From: DASXHY01 sp036272195
GTDB taxonomy: Bacteria; Verrucomicrobiota; Verrucomicrobiia; Limisphaerales; DASXHY01
Reading direction: 5' to 3'
Length of the DNA: 64,000 nucleotides
NCBI GenBank assembly: GCA_036272195.1
Contig: DATAZE010000006.1
Location: forward strand, 68,207 to 132,206
Shown one piece after another: positions 1 to 8,584 of this stretch. The number at the start of each line of letters is the position of its first letter. Position 1 is the first letter of the stretch. Position numbers and translations under genes: made by a program. The notes below the pieces were generated by a model. That model was not told the origin of the DNA, did not search any database, and saw nothing but the letters and a program-made list of their open reading frames with translations.

Positions 1-668
1 CAACGTTGCGCCTGGGCGATGTCCGCGCGGTTCAAATGATTCGTGAACGCGGTCATCAGGTCGGCAATCGCAAATTTTTTTGCCAGCCCGACGAGAATGC
101 GGGTCATGCCGAGGCGCCAATCGGTCGACCACTCGAGACTGGGTTCGCGCAGGCTGGGCAGGAAAGTTTGATACCGTTTGATCGGCCCCGCGACCATCGT
201 CGGAAAAAACAAAATGAAAGCCATGTATTCGCTGAATTTGCCGGACGGCGTGTCGCCACGGTAGCGGTCCACGGCGTAATGGATGAACTCAAACGTAAAA
301 AACGAAATGCCCAGCGGCAAGAAAGCTCCTGCCCAATAAAAAGGATTGTGCTGCTGGCTGCCAAACGCGAGTCCCGTAAAAAAATTCCAGTATTTAAAAA
401 CGACAAGAAATAAAATCGTCTGAATGATGCCGACGATGCAAAATACCGAGCCTTGTTTGTAAAAACGGCTGAAGATTGTTTCCCATATGAATATCAGCAG
501 GCAGGCCGCGCCAAAAGCGCCGCCGACCTGGGTCAATGAAAAGAACACAAAGAAACTCGCTCCGAACGCAACGCACACCCACGGCTGCGCCGCCGGGCGG
601 ACGAGTCGGAACAGGATCGCCGCCGGAACCAGAAATAAAATAAAATAGGCAAAGGTGTTAAAAATCAT
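1..668 (-). CDS. MBOAT family O-acyltransferase (AlgI-like), N-terminal part, cut by window edge
   Basis: The minus frame is open from an ATG at 668 to the window edge, giving 222 residues with no stop. The protein is very hydrophobic, with several predicted membrane helices from the N-terminus. It carries the family signatures LPLGISFFTFE near residue 130 and FFPTMVAGPIKRY near residue 165. Proteins of this family (AlgI, DltB) transfer acetyl or other acyl groups to extracellular polysaccharides at the inner membrane. The catalytic His lies beyond the edge, so activity cannot be judged. The gene is the last visible member of a minus-strand polysaccharide operon and starts 103 bases after the STAS gene. 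Acetylation of the polymer made by this operon is an inference. Confidence 0.85.
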   Translation of the reverse strand, partial: MIFNTFAYFILFLVPAAILFRLVRPAAQPWVCVAFGASFFVFFSLTQVGGAFGAACLLIFIWETIFSRFYKQGSVFCIVGIIQTILFLVVFKYWNFFTGLAFGSQQHNPFYWAGAFLPLGISFFTFEFIHYAVDRYRGDTPSGKFSEYMAFILFFPTMVAGPIKRYQTFLPSLREPSLEWSTDWRLGMTRILVGLAKKFAIADLMTAFTNHLNRADIAQAQR

Positions 669-771
669 ACGTCCCAGCCGTGAAAAGTGTTCTGAAAAAC
701 CGCCCGTTGCGGCAATGGGGCGAATGCCTCAGGAAATGGGGAACGCAGACCTACGGCGGGCCTTCCGCGAT

Positions 772-1119
772 TTAATTGTGGGAGCCGTTCAATGGAGGTG
801 TCACCGTCTGTTTTCCCGGATCAATCGGGAAAACGTCGCCCATTTTCATCATCGTTACGATGTGCTGCAGCGGCTTGGGCGGATTGACCAGACGGATGGT
901 CGCGGTGCCGTCACCGTTGCTGGCCCTTTTCCGGATCGCGACCAGGGCGCCCAGACCGCCGCAATCAACGAATGTCGTCTGCGAAAGATCCAGATCGATA
1001 TGCTTGACCCCCGCCGGCAACGCCGCGCTCAATTCCGACCGGAACGAATTCGCCGTGGCCGTGCCCAGTTCCTTGATTTCACTGACGTTTAAGGTGTCCC
1101 CGTGAACGATGAATTTCAT
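772..1119 (-). CDS. STAS-domain protein (anti-sigma factor antagonist-like) with altered phosphosite
   Basis: This 115-residue protein is a single STAS domain, the fold of SpoIIAA-type anti-anti-sigma factors. The core strand-turn reads DLSQTTFVDCGGLGAL. In SpoIIAA the equivalent is MDSSGLG, with the first Ser phosphorylated by the anti-sigma kinase. Here that Ser is Cys and the next is Gly, so classic Ser phosphorylation looks impossible. The ATG overlaps the stop of the upstream nucleotidyltransferase-like gene (ATGA), implying translational coupling. Its place inside a polysaccharide operon suggests control of polymer synthesis through protein-protein contact. The partner is not visible here. 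Confidence 0.85.
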   Translation of the reverse strand: MKFIVHGDTLNVSEIKELGTATANSFRSELSAALPAGVKHIDLDLSQTTFVDCGGLGALVAIRKRASNGDGTATIRLVNPPKPLQHIVTMMKMGDVFPIDPGKQTVTPPLNGSHN

Positions 1120-1979
1120 GTAAATCTCCCCTGTTGATTGATCGTCTCAAGCGGGTCGCCGTCCAGCTTCGGCTCGCTAAAGACAAGTTCAAGCACACGG
1201 CGCAGGAATTTCTCAGAGCTCGGCTGGCGTCGCAAAGCGCACATCAAAAAGGCATCGCTGATTTGCGCCACGGAATTGCTTTGCCAGTTTACCAAAGTGT
1301 TCCCCAGGGCCAGCGACCGGCGCAGTGCCGCCAGCTTCCCCACAAAAGTATCCGGGCCAATGATGCTGTTAACGATTTCCGCGCCGCCTTCCACGAAGCA
1401 GCGGTCTTCCAAAATGGCCATCGGTCCGATGATGCAGTTCACACCGACAAACGCGTGCTGGCCAATCCAGCACGGCCCATGCAATTGTGCCTCAGGCGAA
1501 ACGTGCGCGTGACGGTCAATCCAGATTCCCGGCTGCACCTCACGAATGCCAACCCGGTCAATGGTTGTTGCTTTAGGTATCCAACGCGCCAGCCCTGCAA
1601 AAAAACTGGAGTAACTGGCGAACAGCGGGCAATCCGGCTCCCCCGGAAAATTCTCTAAAACAACAACGAAATTCGGCGATGAGATCGACACCTCGTCCGC
1701 ATATTTAATTTGCGCCTGGGCGGCGGTCAGTTCGCGCACCTCCGCGGTCACTTCGACTTTCAGTCCCCAGCGCGCGCCGTTGCCGGCGAGCTTGCGGATC
1801 TGTTCCGGACGATCATTCGCGAGGATATGAACTTCCTTGAAGCCGCTTAACGCGAGGTGCGTGAGCCAATATTCCAGCAGGCTTTGTCCCAGCAGAGGCA
1901 TGGCAGCCAGCGGAGCCACACGTGAGAGTTCGGCCACCGCCGGACGTTCCGACGGACAGATGAGGAGTGCTTTGTTCAT
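1116..1979 (-). CDS. NDP-sugar nucleotidyltransferase-like protein with left-handed beta-helix tail
   Basis: The product has 287 residues. The N-terminal part resembles the nucleotidyltransferase fold of sugar-1-phosphate pyrophosphorylases (PLAAMPLLGQSLLEYWLTHL, residues ~24-43). The canonical GGxGTRL loop is not seen; APLAAMP stands in its place. Residues ~150-220 have hexapeptide-like periodicity (GPCWIGQHAFVGVNCIIGP), typical of a left-handed beta-helix. This may be a degenerate or regulatory member rather than an active enzyme. I chose the ATG at 1979, which overlaps the upstream stop (TGATG), over a GTG two codons earlier. It lies between the initiating sugar transferase and the STAS gene in one operon. 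Confidence 0.75.
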   Translation of the reverse strand: MNKALLICPSERPAVAELSRVAPLAAMPLLGQSLLEYWLTHLALSGFKEVHILANDRPEQIRKLAGNGARWGLKVEVTAEVRELTAAQAQIKYADEVSISSPNFVVVLENFPGEPDCPLFASYSSFFAGLARWIPKATTIDRVGIREVQPGIWIDRHAHVSPEAQLHGPCWIGQHAFVGVNCIIGPMAILEDRCFVEGGAEIVNSIIGPDTFVGKLAALRRSLALGNTLVNWQSNSVAQISDAFLMCALRRQPSSEKFLRRVLELVFSEPKLDGDPLETINQQGRFT

Positions 1980-2707
1980 CAGCACGCGCCTTTGCCTGAG
2001 AAAACGGCGGGTACCGTCTTCGCGAGGATTTTAACGTCCACCCAAAAGCCCTGGCTTTCGATGTAATCGACATCGAGCTGGACTTGCCCGGAAAAATCAA
2101 TTTCGGCGCGGCCGCTGATCTGCCAGATACAGGTGATGCCGGGTTTCACGGCCAGGCGGCGGCGGTGAGCGAGGGAGTATTTGGAGACCTCCCGGGGCAG
2201 CGGTGGCCGCGGCCCCACGAGAGACATGTCGCCAATCAGGACGTTATAAAGCTGCGGCAATTCGTCGAAGGAGAATTTGCGCAGCCATTTCCCCACGCGC
2301 GTGATGCGGGGGTCATCTTTCAGTTTGAAAGTGATGCCTTCTTTATGATCGTTTTTTTCGAGGATTTCCTTCAACCGCTGTTCAGCGTCCAGGCACATCG
2401 AGCGAACTTTGAACATTTTGAACTCGCGCCCGAACTGACCAACGCGAATCTGCCGGAAGAAAATCGGCCCGCCATCCTCGATTTTCACCAGGATGGCAAT
2501 GACGGCGAAGAGCGGGCTTAAGACCAGCAGCGCCAGGCTGCTGGCGATAATGTCGAATCCGCGTTTGACGACCGCGCTCCCTCCCGCCAGCCAACTAGCG
2601 CGAAGACGTTGAAATTCAACGTGCAGGTTTAAAAGGAAACGGCCGGCGAAAGTCTGCGCCGCTTCAAACCGGCGCAGAACCAGAGTATTCAATTCGTTGT
2701 TAGGCAT
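1979..2707 (-). CDS. Initiating sugar-phosphate transferase (bacterial sugar transferase, WcaJ/UndPP-type)
   Basis: This 242-residue protein belongs to the polyisoprenyl-phosphate hexose-1-phosphate transferase family. Such enzymes load the first sugar onto undecaprenyl phosphate at the inner membrane to begin exopolysaccharide or O-antigen assembly. After a short N-terminal extension there is a hydrophobic re-entrant segment (VKRGFDIIASSLALLVL, ~46-62). The family motifs follow: KVRSM, DDPRITRVGKWLRK, DELPQLYNVLIGDMSLVGPRPP and a C-terminal KPGITCIWQISGR. Length fits the short monotopic class that lacks the four extra N-terminal membrane helices of full-length WcaJ. It is the first gene of the minus-strand operon. 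Confidence 0.92.
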   Translation of the reverse strand: MPNNELNTLVLRRFEAAQTFAGRFLLNLHVEFQRLRASWLAGGSAVVKRGFDIIASSLALLVLSPLFAVIAILVKIEDGGPIFFRQIRVGQFGREFKMFKVRSMCLDAEQRLKEILEKNDHKEGITFKLKDDPRITRVGKWLRKFSFDELPQLYNVLIGDMSLVGPRPPLPREVSKYSLAHRRRLAVKPGITCIWQISGRAEIDFSGQVQLDVDYIESQGFWVDVKILAKTVPAVFSGKGAC

Positions 2708-2984
2708 AGGAATTAGCTTTGAAAAGGAGCAGGAGGGGCTTGCTCGATGAATCCGCAGCGGACGCGCGCGCCGAAGGGTGTCGGGCGCGTTACATTCGTC
2801 TGACTACTTTGTTTCAATCTTTTCATAGCGAATTTTCCCGCGAGAACGTTACGCGCTGCGGACGTGTCTGACAAAGGAGGTAACAACCTGACTAGTGCTC
2901 GTGAAAGACCCCACGAAAAATATTTTCTCCTCGGAGAACGAAAATAAAAATTATCGGCGGAAAAAAATCGCGTTTGTGCAGCGG
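2708..2984. other. Intergenic region between GH9 gene and polysaccharide operon
   Basis: These 277 bases separate two minus-strand transcription units. They should hold the terminator of the GH9 gene (hairpin near 2925-2938) and the promoter of the sugar-transferase operon. No convincing small gene is visible: the longer open frames read through the GH9 3' end and have no start signals. Confidence 0.4.
2915..2940 (-). terminator. Candidate terminator of the GH9 gene
   Basis: On the minus strand a perfect 6-bp stem TTCTCC/GGAGAA with a 2-base loop is followed by an AT-rich run ending in TATTTTT. It lies about 45-70 bases past the GH9 stop. The stem is short, so this is only a candidate. Confidence 0.4.
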
Positions 2985-5615
2985 TTATTTTGCCACGAAA
3001 TTTGTCACCGCAAAAATGCGCCGGCCATCCGGCAATTGCGCTTCCGCTTCCAGCCATTGCGCGCCGGGATTCGCCGGTGTGAAAGAAAAAGTTTTTCCAA
3101 ACATGGGCTCCTGATCGCGCGCCTCCCAGACGATTCGCGCGTGGGACAAATCCACGCCCGCCGCGGAAATCGTCACGCTCAATTGCTGTCCGACGCGCGC
3201 TCGATCCGCGATGCCAGTGATCTTGCCCGCCACCGCCTTCCACGGCTGGTTTTTCAGCTGGCTGCGGCCCATCATCCACGCGAGATACGCCAGCGCCCGG
3301 GCCTGATTCGGAATTACAAATTCCTGCGATAGGTTAAAACTGTCGCCCCAGCGATCGTAAATAGGGTAGGGGGCAGTCTCGTTCGAATCGGTTGGAAAAC
3401 TCAGCGCCTCCAATTCCTTGCCATAAAGTTCCAATGAACCAAATTCGCTTTGAATGTTTCCCAGCGGAATGCCTGTCGGCGGCAGCACGCGACGATCATT
3501 TTCGGCGTATTGATCCACGATGTCTCGTTGGCGTTTCCAGCCAAGGCCGGTCAGGTAAGAAACATTTACCGGGTTGCAACCAGCCTCGTAATTCAAATTG
3601 CCAAGTATCGCTTCCACGTATTTCGGACGGGGATCGTTTAGTTGAGGAAAATCAAGCTGACAGGCGATGGCGAGTTCAAACGCGGCATCGCCCGAAAAAT
3701 ACCAGCCCGCCGTGCGTGTGGCTTTCGTCTCGGTGGGAAAACTGGTGCCGTAGGCGCTGGCCTGAGAGCGATGCAACTGATCATCGGCAGTGGCGATGAT
3801 TTCGTTTTCACAATCCGAGAGCAGCGAAGGGATAAGCCGGTCGCGATTGATCCGGCCGCTGCGCGCCGCGAAGGCGTAATCGCGAACGGCATTACCCCAG
3901 CACGCGTACATTCGCCACCAACCCCAAAGCCGGGTATCGGCATTGGCCGGCTTCAGCCAATTCGCGAGCTTGTCCTGAAACGCGCCGTCGCCCGTTGCGA
4001 GAAAAAGCTCGCAAGCGGCCCAGGCGAGTTCGTCGTTGTGCGTGGAATCATCGCCGTAGTGCGTGATTTTTTGATACGCACCGTCTCTTCCGTATTTGGT
4101 TATGGCCCGTTCGAGAAACGCCCAGCCTTTTTTTGCCTTATCAAGATAGAGGGCCGCAGCCTCGGGAAATTGCTGTTTGAATTTCGGCGATGACGCGCAT
4201 TGCGCGAGTGCAGCCACCGCGGCGGCTGTCACCGCGGTTGTTTTGGGATAAACGATTTGCGAATCGCCGTGATCCGGCAGCACATCGATTTCATACTCGC
4301 GCTCGCGTGGATACACCAAAAAGTAAAACCCACCGTCGGCGTCCTGCATTTTGGCGAGAAAATCGGCCTCCCATTTCGCTTCCTGCAGCAAATCACTTTT
4401 CCCATCGCCACTTTCCGGAAGGCCCAGATTATCGAGGCCAACCGCGCCGGGAAAATTGTCCGCTGCAAAAATGAGATAATGAATAAACCACGCGCTGTTC
4501 TCTGTGTATTTGCTGTAATCACCCGCATCGTGATGTCCGCCGCGCACGTCCACCGGCCCCTTGTTGACGAACGGATAGAGACTGGCCGCTACATTTTTGA
4601 GCGGCGGCGCTGTTTGATCCGGGTTTTTGTTTTCCGCCGCCGCGTAACCGGCGAGCGTTTCATTCACGAAATTGAATTTGCCCGACGTCGTCGGCACCTC
4701 AGCCGGCGCAATGTGACAGGCGTCATGCGTGAAACGAGTGAATGGCATTTCGTTCGCCATGCCGCAGCGTTGATGATAAATGCCCAGCGCATAAGTCCGC
4801 GCGAACGCCGCGGCAACCCCGTCGTCGATGAAAAAGGGAAACGAAGCGCCCATTCCGGGAACCTGCAGCCGATATTCGCCTGGGACTTTGAAACCGGAAA
4901 AATCGGCTTCAAAAACATTTTGATAACAAGCGAATGGAAAACCGGTATCCTGACGGAGAGTCAGATTGCCCGTGAAAACTTCTTTCGCTGAAGCCGCATC
5001 AATAATTTTGAAAACCGGCGGAGTAACTGCGCTCGCAATATTCATTTCACCGAGACTGCCCAGATAAAAGCCCACCATGGCTTTCTTGGATTGGGCGGGA
5101 AGATAACCAACCTCGTTGACATGAATGGCGGGGCTAAAACGCAGCGGATCCGCTTTGGCCGTAAAGTGAGTCTCAGCCGGCCAAAGCTTTTTGCCGGGAT
5201 TAAGCACCTGGACCGACTGATTTTCAACAACGGGCGCGGTGAGACGCAGATAGAGATAATTTCCGATACGCAAATCGCGTTGTTTCAAAGGTGCGTATAA
5301 AACGCGTCTTTTGAAACCGATGGATTGAACCGCATTAGTCTTGCCGCCCGCCAGCACCAGAAATTCTCTTCGATCAGGCAGATGCGCTCCGCCATTCAGA
5401 TCCGCGAAATTCCATTCTGCAAGCGGAGCCGGGTCGGGCTTTTTAGTCGTGATAAGCGTTAATTCAAGCAAGGTGGGGGACAAAATCCTGAGTTGATGCC
5501 CACCGACGGGAGGCATCTCCAAAGGATTGGCGTCGGAAATATTCAATTCCTGAGCCGGAGCAGAAAGAAGCATGAAAGTCGCAAAAATTCCGGCGACAGT
5601 TCGGATGTGAAACAT
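2985..5615 (-). CDS. Secreted glycoside hydrolase family 9 (endoglucanase-like) with N-terminal Ig-like domain
   Basis: The product has 876 residues. The start at 5615 gives a signal peptide (MFHIRTVAGIFATFMLLSAP). Residues ~25-260 form the CelD-type Ig-like domain found ahead of many GH9 enzymes. The (alpha/alpha)6 catalytic domain follows, with the catalytic Asp motif GGHHDAGDYSKY (~360) and an acid/base Glu candidate in SQEFVIPNQA near residue 780. A short C-terminal beta domain ends in RRIFAVTNF. GH9 enzymes cleave beta-1,4-glucans by inversion. The usual HHR motif is replaced by a YLTGLGWKRQRD...NDRR block, which is shared with the GH9 module of the giant protein at 13804-20832. The substrate is therefore not certain. 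It is transcribed divergently from the response regulator at 5839. Confidence 0.9.
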   Translation of the reverse strand: MFHIRTVAGIFATFMLLSAPAQELNISDANPLEMPPVGGHQLRILSPTLLELTLITTKKPDPAPLAEWNFADLNGGAHLPDRREFLVLAGGKTNAVQSIGFKRRVLYAPLKQRDLRIGNYLYLRLTAPVVENQSVQVLNPGKKLWPAETHFTAKADPLRFSPAIHVNEVGYLPAQSKKAMVGFYLGSLGEMNIASAVTPPVFKIIDAASAKEVFTGNLTLRQDTGFPFACYQNVFEADFSGFKVPGEYRLQVPGMGASFPFFIDDGVAAAFARTYALGIYHQRCGMANEMPFTRFTHDACHIAPAEVPTTSGKFNFVNETLAGYAAAENKNPDQTAPPLKNVAASLYPFVNKGPVDVRGGHHDAGDYSKYTENSAWFIHYLIFAADNFPGAVGLDNLGLPESGDGKSDLLQEAKWEADFLAKMQDADGGFYFLVYPREREYEIDVLPDHGDSQIVYPKTTAVTAAAVAALAQCASSPKFKQQFPEAAALYLDKAKKGWAFLERAITKYGRDGAYQKITHYGDDSTHNDELAWAACELFLATGDGAFQDKLANWLKPANADTRLWGWWRMYACWGNAVRDYAFAARSGRINRDRLIPSLLSDCENEIIATADDQLHRSQASAYGTSFPTETKATRTAGWYFSGDAAFELAIACQLDFPQLNDPRPKYVEAILGNLNYEAGCNPVNVSYLTGLGWKRQRDIVDQYAENDRRVLPPTGIPLGNIQSEFGSLELYGKELEALSFPTDSNETAPYPIYDRWGDSFNLSQEFVIPNQARALAYLAWMMGRSQLKNQPWKAVAGKITGIADRARVGQQLSVTISAAGVDLSHARIVWEARDQEPMFGKTFSFTPANPGAQWLEAEAQLPDGRRIFAVTNFVAK

Positions 5616-5838
5616 TTTGGGATACTCGTGCAACTTCCCGCGGCCCGCAAAAAGTTTCGTGGTAGGGTTTCACCCCGCCGATGCGGGTGTGTCGCGAAGA
5701 GGGGAGTCCGGGCGCAGCCGCTTTTTCGAAACTTTCTTGGAGAAACAACATAATCCGAAAAAAATGGTGAAATCGGTGGCACAAAAATTCGAATGGCGTT
5801 AGTTTCGTCAATGACGCGAAACCTCACGCACGAAATTT

Positions 5839-6522
5839 ATGCAAAAAATTAGAGTGATTTTGGCGGACGATCACACCGTGGTTCGACAGGGACTGCGGGC
5901 GTTGCTGGCGGCGGAGGATGACATTGATATCGTTGGCGAGGCCGAAAACGGCCGGCAAGCCGTGCAGATCACGCGCAAGCTCACACCGGACGTGGCCGTC
6001 ATCGATATCGCCATGCCGCAGTTGAATGGATTGGAAGCGACCCGGCAGATCACGCGGACCCAGCCTTCCACCAAAGTCCTCATCCTTTCTTCCTACAGCG
6101 ACGATGAATACGTGCAACAGCTCACGGAAGCCGGCGCAGCGGGTTATCTAATCAAACAAACCGCGGCGAACGAGTTGATCAAGGCGATTCGCGAGGCGCA
6201 CAAAGGGAACGCTTATTTCAGTCCGTCCATCGCGAAACGCTTGCGCGACCAATGTCGCGAAGCCTTTGTGACCGGCCAACCCGCTCGCCGCCGCACCGAC
6301 CAGCTTACCGCGCGCGAAGCGGAAGTGCTGCAATTGATTGCCGAAGGACGCGCCAATAAACAGATCGCCTCCGAATTGTGCATCAGCATCAAAACCGTTG
6401 AAAAACACCGCCAACAAGTAATGAACAAGCTGGGCATTCACGATGTGGCAGGTCTGACTCGGCACGCCATTGCCAAAGGGATTATCGAGAGCAGCGCCGG
6501 TTTGCGATCAATTCCCCTCTGA
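5839..6522 (+). CDS. Response regulator, NarL/FixJ (LuxR-type HTH) family
   Basis: This 227-residue protein has an N-terminal receiver domain: acidic pair in ILADDHTVVRQGL, phospho-acceptor Asp in VAVIDIAMPQ, Ser-Ser switch in ILSSYSDD, and Lys in YLIKQ. The C-terminal LuxR-type helix-turn-helix reads LTAREAEVLQLIAEGRANKQIA followed by SIKTVEKHRQQVMNKL. No histidine kinase lies nearby, so it is an orphan within this window. It stands just upstream of a run of small envelope and stress genes, several of which share a GGGG/CCCC palindromic upstream motif. It is a candidate regulator of them, by inference from position only. Confidence 0.95.
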   Translation: MQKIRVILADDHTVVRQGLRALLAAEDDIDIVGEAENGRQAVQITRKLTPDVAVIDIAMPQLNGLEATRQITRTQPSTKVLILSSYSDDEYVQQLTEAGAAGYLIKQTAANELIKAIREAHKGNAYFSPSIAKRLRDQCREAFVTGQPARRRTDQLTAREAEVLQLIAEGRANKQIASELCISIKTVEKHRQQVMNKLGIHDVAGLTRHAIAKGIIESSAGLRSIPL

Positions 6523-6778
6523 GAAATTTCCCGGGACCTCTCGGAGGGACGAGTTGCACAAGTCCCAAAATTTTTTAGTTCAAAATGCGCGATCTCAAGA
6601 GAGAGGCTCGCGACACCCTCTCCTCAAACTCCTACCAACGATTCCGTGGATTTTTCCAAGGTTTCGGGTGCTTGACCCTACTGGCCTCCATCGTCCTTTC
6701 GCAGGAAACTAATGGCGGATTCGGTCGACTCGTTTCACGGTGAAACGGGTGAGATCGGAGCCGAAGAAAGAAGACGTT

Positions 6779-6937
6779 ATGAGCCTTGGAACAATACTAA
6801 TCGTCCTATTGATACTTGCGCTGATCGGGGTGCTGCCCACCTGGGGATACAGCAACAGTTGGGGTTATGGGCCCGGTGGAATCGTGGGGCTATTATTGGT
6901 GATTATAATTATTCTCGCGCTGCTGGGGAGATTATAA
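6779..6937 (+). CDS. DUF3309 family small membrane protein
   Basis: This 52-residue protein starts MSLGTILIVLLILALIGVLP and has a second hydrophobic segment (IVGLLLVIIIILALLGRL). The two helices flank a polar WGYSNSWGYGPGG turn. That pattern is characteristic of DUF3309, a tiny two-helix membrane protein of unknown function that often sits among stress genes. The ATG at 6779 has a purine-rich stretch (GAAAGAAG) upstream. A longer reading with an earlier start would add a non-hydrophobic extension and is less likely. It is followed by the entericidin-like gene 35 bases downstream. Confidence 0.85.
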   Translation: MSLGTILIVLLILALIGVLPTWGYSNSWGYGPGGIVGLLLVIIIILALLGRL

Positions 6938-6972
6938 GGCGCGCCGAGGTTGAAAACGGAAGGAAACAAAAA

Positions 6973-7116
6973 ATGAAAACACTAAAACGAACAATCATCT
7001 GCCTATTGCTCGCCCTTGTGGGACAGATCGTCTTTACCGGCTGTCACACCGCTCACGGATTTGGTGAGGATATGGAAAATACCGGCCAGTCCATCCAGGA
7101 CAAAACCGATAAGTAA
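6973..7116 (+). CDS. Entericidin-like small lipoprotein
   Basis: This 47-residue protein has a Lys/Arg start, a hydrophobic stretch (IICLLLALVGQIVFTGC) and a lipobox ending in TGC, then a short polar tail (HTAHGFGEDMENTGQSIQDKTDK). The tail resembles the entericidin A/B family, small stress-responsive envelope lipoproteins. A good ribosome site (GGAAGGAAAC) precedes the ATG. It is probably co-transcribed with the DUF3309 gene and ends before a strong terminator at 7144-7172. Confidence 0.8.
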   Translation: MKTLKRTIICLLLALVGQIVFTGCHTAHGFGEDMENTGQSIQDKTDK

Positions 7117-7143
7117 ATCGGGCACAGTGATTATGGAAAAAAT

Positions 7144-7172
7144 GGCCTCGGATCGCCCGAGGCCGTTTTTTT
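7144..7172 (+). terminator. Rho-independent terminator after DUF3309/entericidin unit
   Basis: A perfect 8-bp stem GGCCTCGG/CCGAGGCC with a 5-base loop is followed by a run of seven T. Confidence 0.9.
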
Positions 7173-7237
7173 ATGAGGCAAATTCCCCATGGCGCGGTTC
7201 CATTTGAGGCCTAAGCTTTCTGAAGGAGAAACAATTT

Positions 7238-7681
7238 ATGAAAGACATCAGACAACTTTTTTGGATGGCCTCGCTCGCTTTGCTCCTCGCCGGATGCGCC
7301 GGTCCCGTGCAACAGGATACTACGATTTCGGAATGGCAGCACGAAGGCCTTTTGCCGCCAACCGGCAGGGTGACGAGCCGTGTCTATCCCGAGCCCGCGA
7401 GTTACCCCGCCGAAGAGCCGAACATCGTTGTTAAATCTAACGACAATGGGAATACCCGCGCCGACCTCAGCGTGGCCGACGCCATCCGGCGGCAAATTCA
7501 ATATGATCGCGGATTGGCGCCCTCTCTCGAGCACGTCACCATCCTGGTTCAAAACGGCCGCCTCATCCTGCGCGGAACGGTGAAGTCGGACTTGGACGCC
7601 CGGGTCATCGTGGACAACCTCCGCGATATTGTCGGCGTCAGTGAAATCACCAACCAATTGGAAATAGATCCCAACGTGTGA
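7238..7681 (+). CDS. BON-domain lipoprotein
   Basis: This 147-residue protein has a lipoprotein signal (MKDIRQLFWMASLALLLAGC). A BON domain occupies about residues 75-147: SVADAIRRQIQYD, then VTILVQNGRLILRGTV, then VDNLRDIVGVSEITNQLEI. BON domains bind phospholipid or help envelope stability (OsmY type). Upstream AAGGAGAA is a strong ribosome site. A second BON lipoprotein follows 53 bases downstream, so the two may form an operon. Confidence 0.9.
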   Translation: MKDIRQLFWMASLALLLAGCAGPVQQDTTISEWQHEGLLPPTGRVTSRVYPEPASYPAEEPNIVVKSNDNGNTRADLSVADAIRRQIQYDRGLAPSLEHVTILVQNGRLILRGTVKSDLDARVIVDNLRDIVGVSEITNQLEIDPNV

Positions 7682-7734
7682 CCGCGCGTTCGGAAATGCC
7701 AGTTTTAACCGCAACCAAAGTCAGGAGCAAAAAA

Positions 7735-8478
7735 ATGAGAATTCCACAAACCTTGGCGATGGCATACGCTGTTTTGTTGGCGGCGGGTTGCGCTCGCGAG
7801 CAACAAAATGCCAAATACGATGAGAATATTTCTCCGACCTATTCCGCGGGGCGAATGATTGAATATGATCATGCCCGTGACAAGGTGAGTTCCTCCTCAT
7901 CCACCCACGGTGCGGCCGCCGCCTCCGACGAACGAAGCGGAACGCAATCTGACAATTCCATCGTTGCGTCCGTGCGAGAGTTATTGCGCCAGAACGTGGA
8001 AATAGCGCCGATCGTTCCGAATATTCAAATCAGCGCGAACAATGGCGCAGTCGTTTTGAGCGGCTCAGTCCAGAGTGGCGAACAAAAACGGCAGATCGAA
8101 TCCATTGCGCAGCAGGCCATCGGTGTTGTGGCGATCAATAACCGGCTGCAGGTCCTTTCCACCCCCTCTCGGCAGGATATCGGCATGCAAAATCAACCCG
8201 GCAATCCATTGCTGAATCCCACGTCGATTAGAGATAATCCGCCCCCGCTTTATCAAAATGCTGGGAACGGTGCCGACAATGCAAATACCAAAGCCTTGAA
8301 TCCGAGTTCTTCGCCGGATAATCAAATGAACCCACCGCAGAATTTGAACCCGACCTCTACCAGCAGTAATAGTTTGCCTCGGCTTTATCAAAATGCCGGA
8401 AGTGCCTCCCCGGAGCAGGATGGCCAGTTGCAAACCCCCGATAGCAATCTCAATACGAACGACAGTCCCATGCACTGA
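7735..8478 (+). CDS. BON-domain lipoprotein with long low-complexity tail
   Basis: The start at 7735 is preceded by CAGGAG and gives a lipoprotein signal (MRIPQTLAMAYAVLLAAGC), total 247 residues. A Ser-rich linker leads to one BON domain (SIVASVRELLRQNVEIAP... ISANNGAVVLSGSVQSGEQKRQIESIAQQAIGVVAINNRLQV, about residues 75-140). A roughly 100-residue Asn/Pro/Ser-rich tail follows, with two imperfect copies of a PPLYQNAG / PRLYQNAG motif. The tail looks disordered, perhaps a spacer in the periplasm. A strong hairpin terminator follows. Confidence 0.88.
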   Translation: MRIPQTLAMAYAVLLAAGCAREQQNAKYDENISPTYSAGRMIEYDHARDKVSSSSSTHGAAAASDERSGTQSDNSIVASVRELLRQNVEIAPIVPNIQISANNGAVVLSGSVQSGEQKRQIESIAQQAIGVVAINNRLQVLSTPSRQDIGMQNQPGNPLLNPTSIRDNPPPLYQNAGNGADNANTKALNPSSSPDNQMNPPQNLNPTSTSSNSLPRLYQNAGSASPEQDGQLQTPDSNLNTNDSPMH

Positions 8479-8536
8479 AAATAATTTCAGGTTGATTCCG
8501 GCCATCCAACCCGGTGCGGTATCCTCCTGACAAACA

Positions 8537-8573
8537 CGGCAATCGGCCGAAAGGCCGGTTGCCGTTTGTTTTT
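8537..8573 (+). terminator. Rho-independent terminator after second BON gene
   Basis: A 12-bp stem, CGGCAATCGGCC paired with GGCCGGTTGCCG through a GAAA tetraloop with one imperfect pair, is followed by a T-rich run. It ends only about 12 bases before the ATG of the next gene, so it may also affect that gene's expression. Confidence 0.9.
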
Positions 8574-8584
8574 GGTTTTGAAAT

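Noticed and set aside
6..413. Plus-strand open frame of 135 residues at the left edge
   Set aside because: It is the antisense shadow of the MBOAT gene, which shows clear family motifs on the minus strand.
6470..6712. Plus-strand open frame of 80 residues after the response regulator
   Set aside because: No ribosome site, no recognisable composition, and it overlaps the regulator end and the promoter region of the DUF3309 gene.
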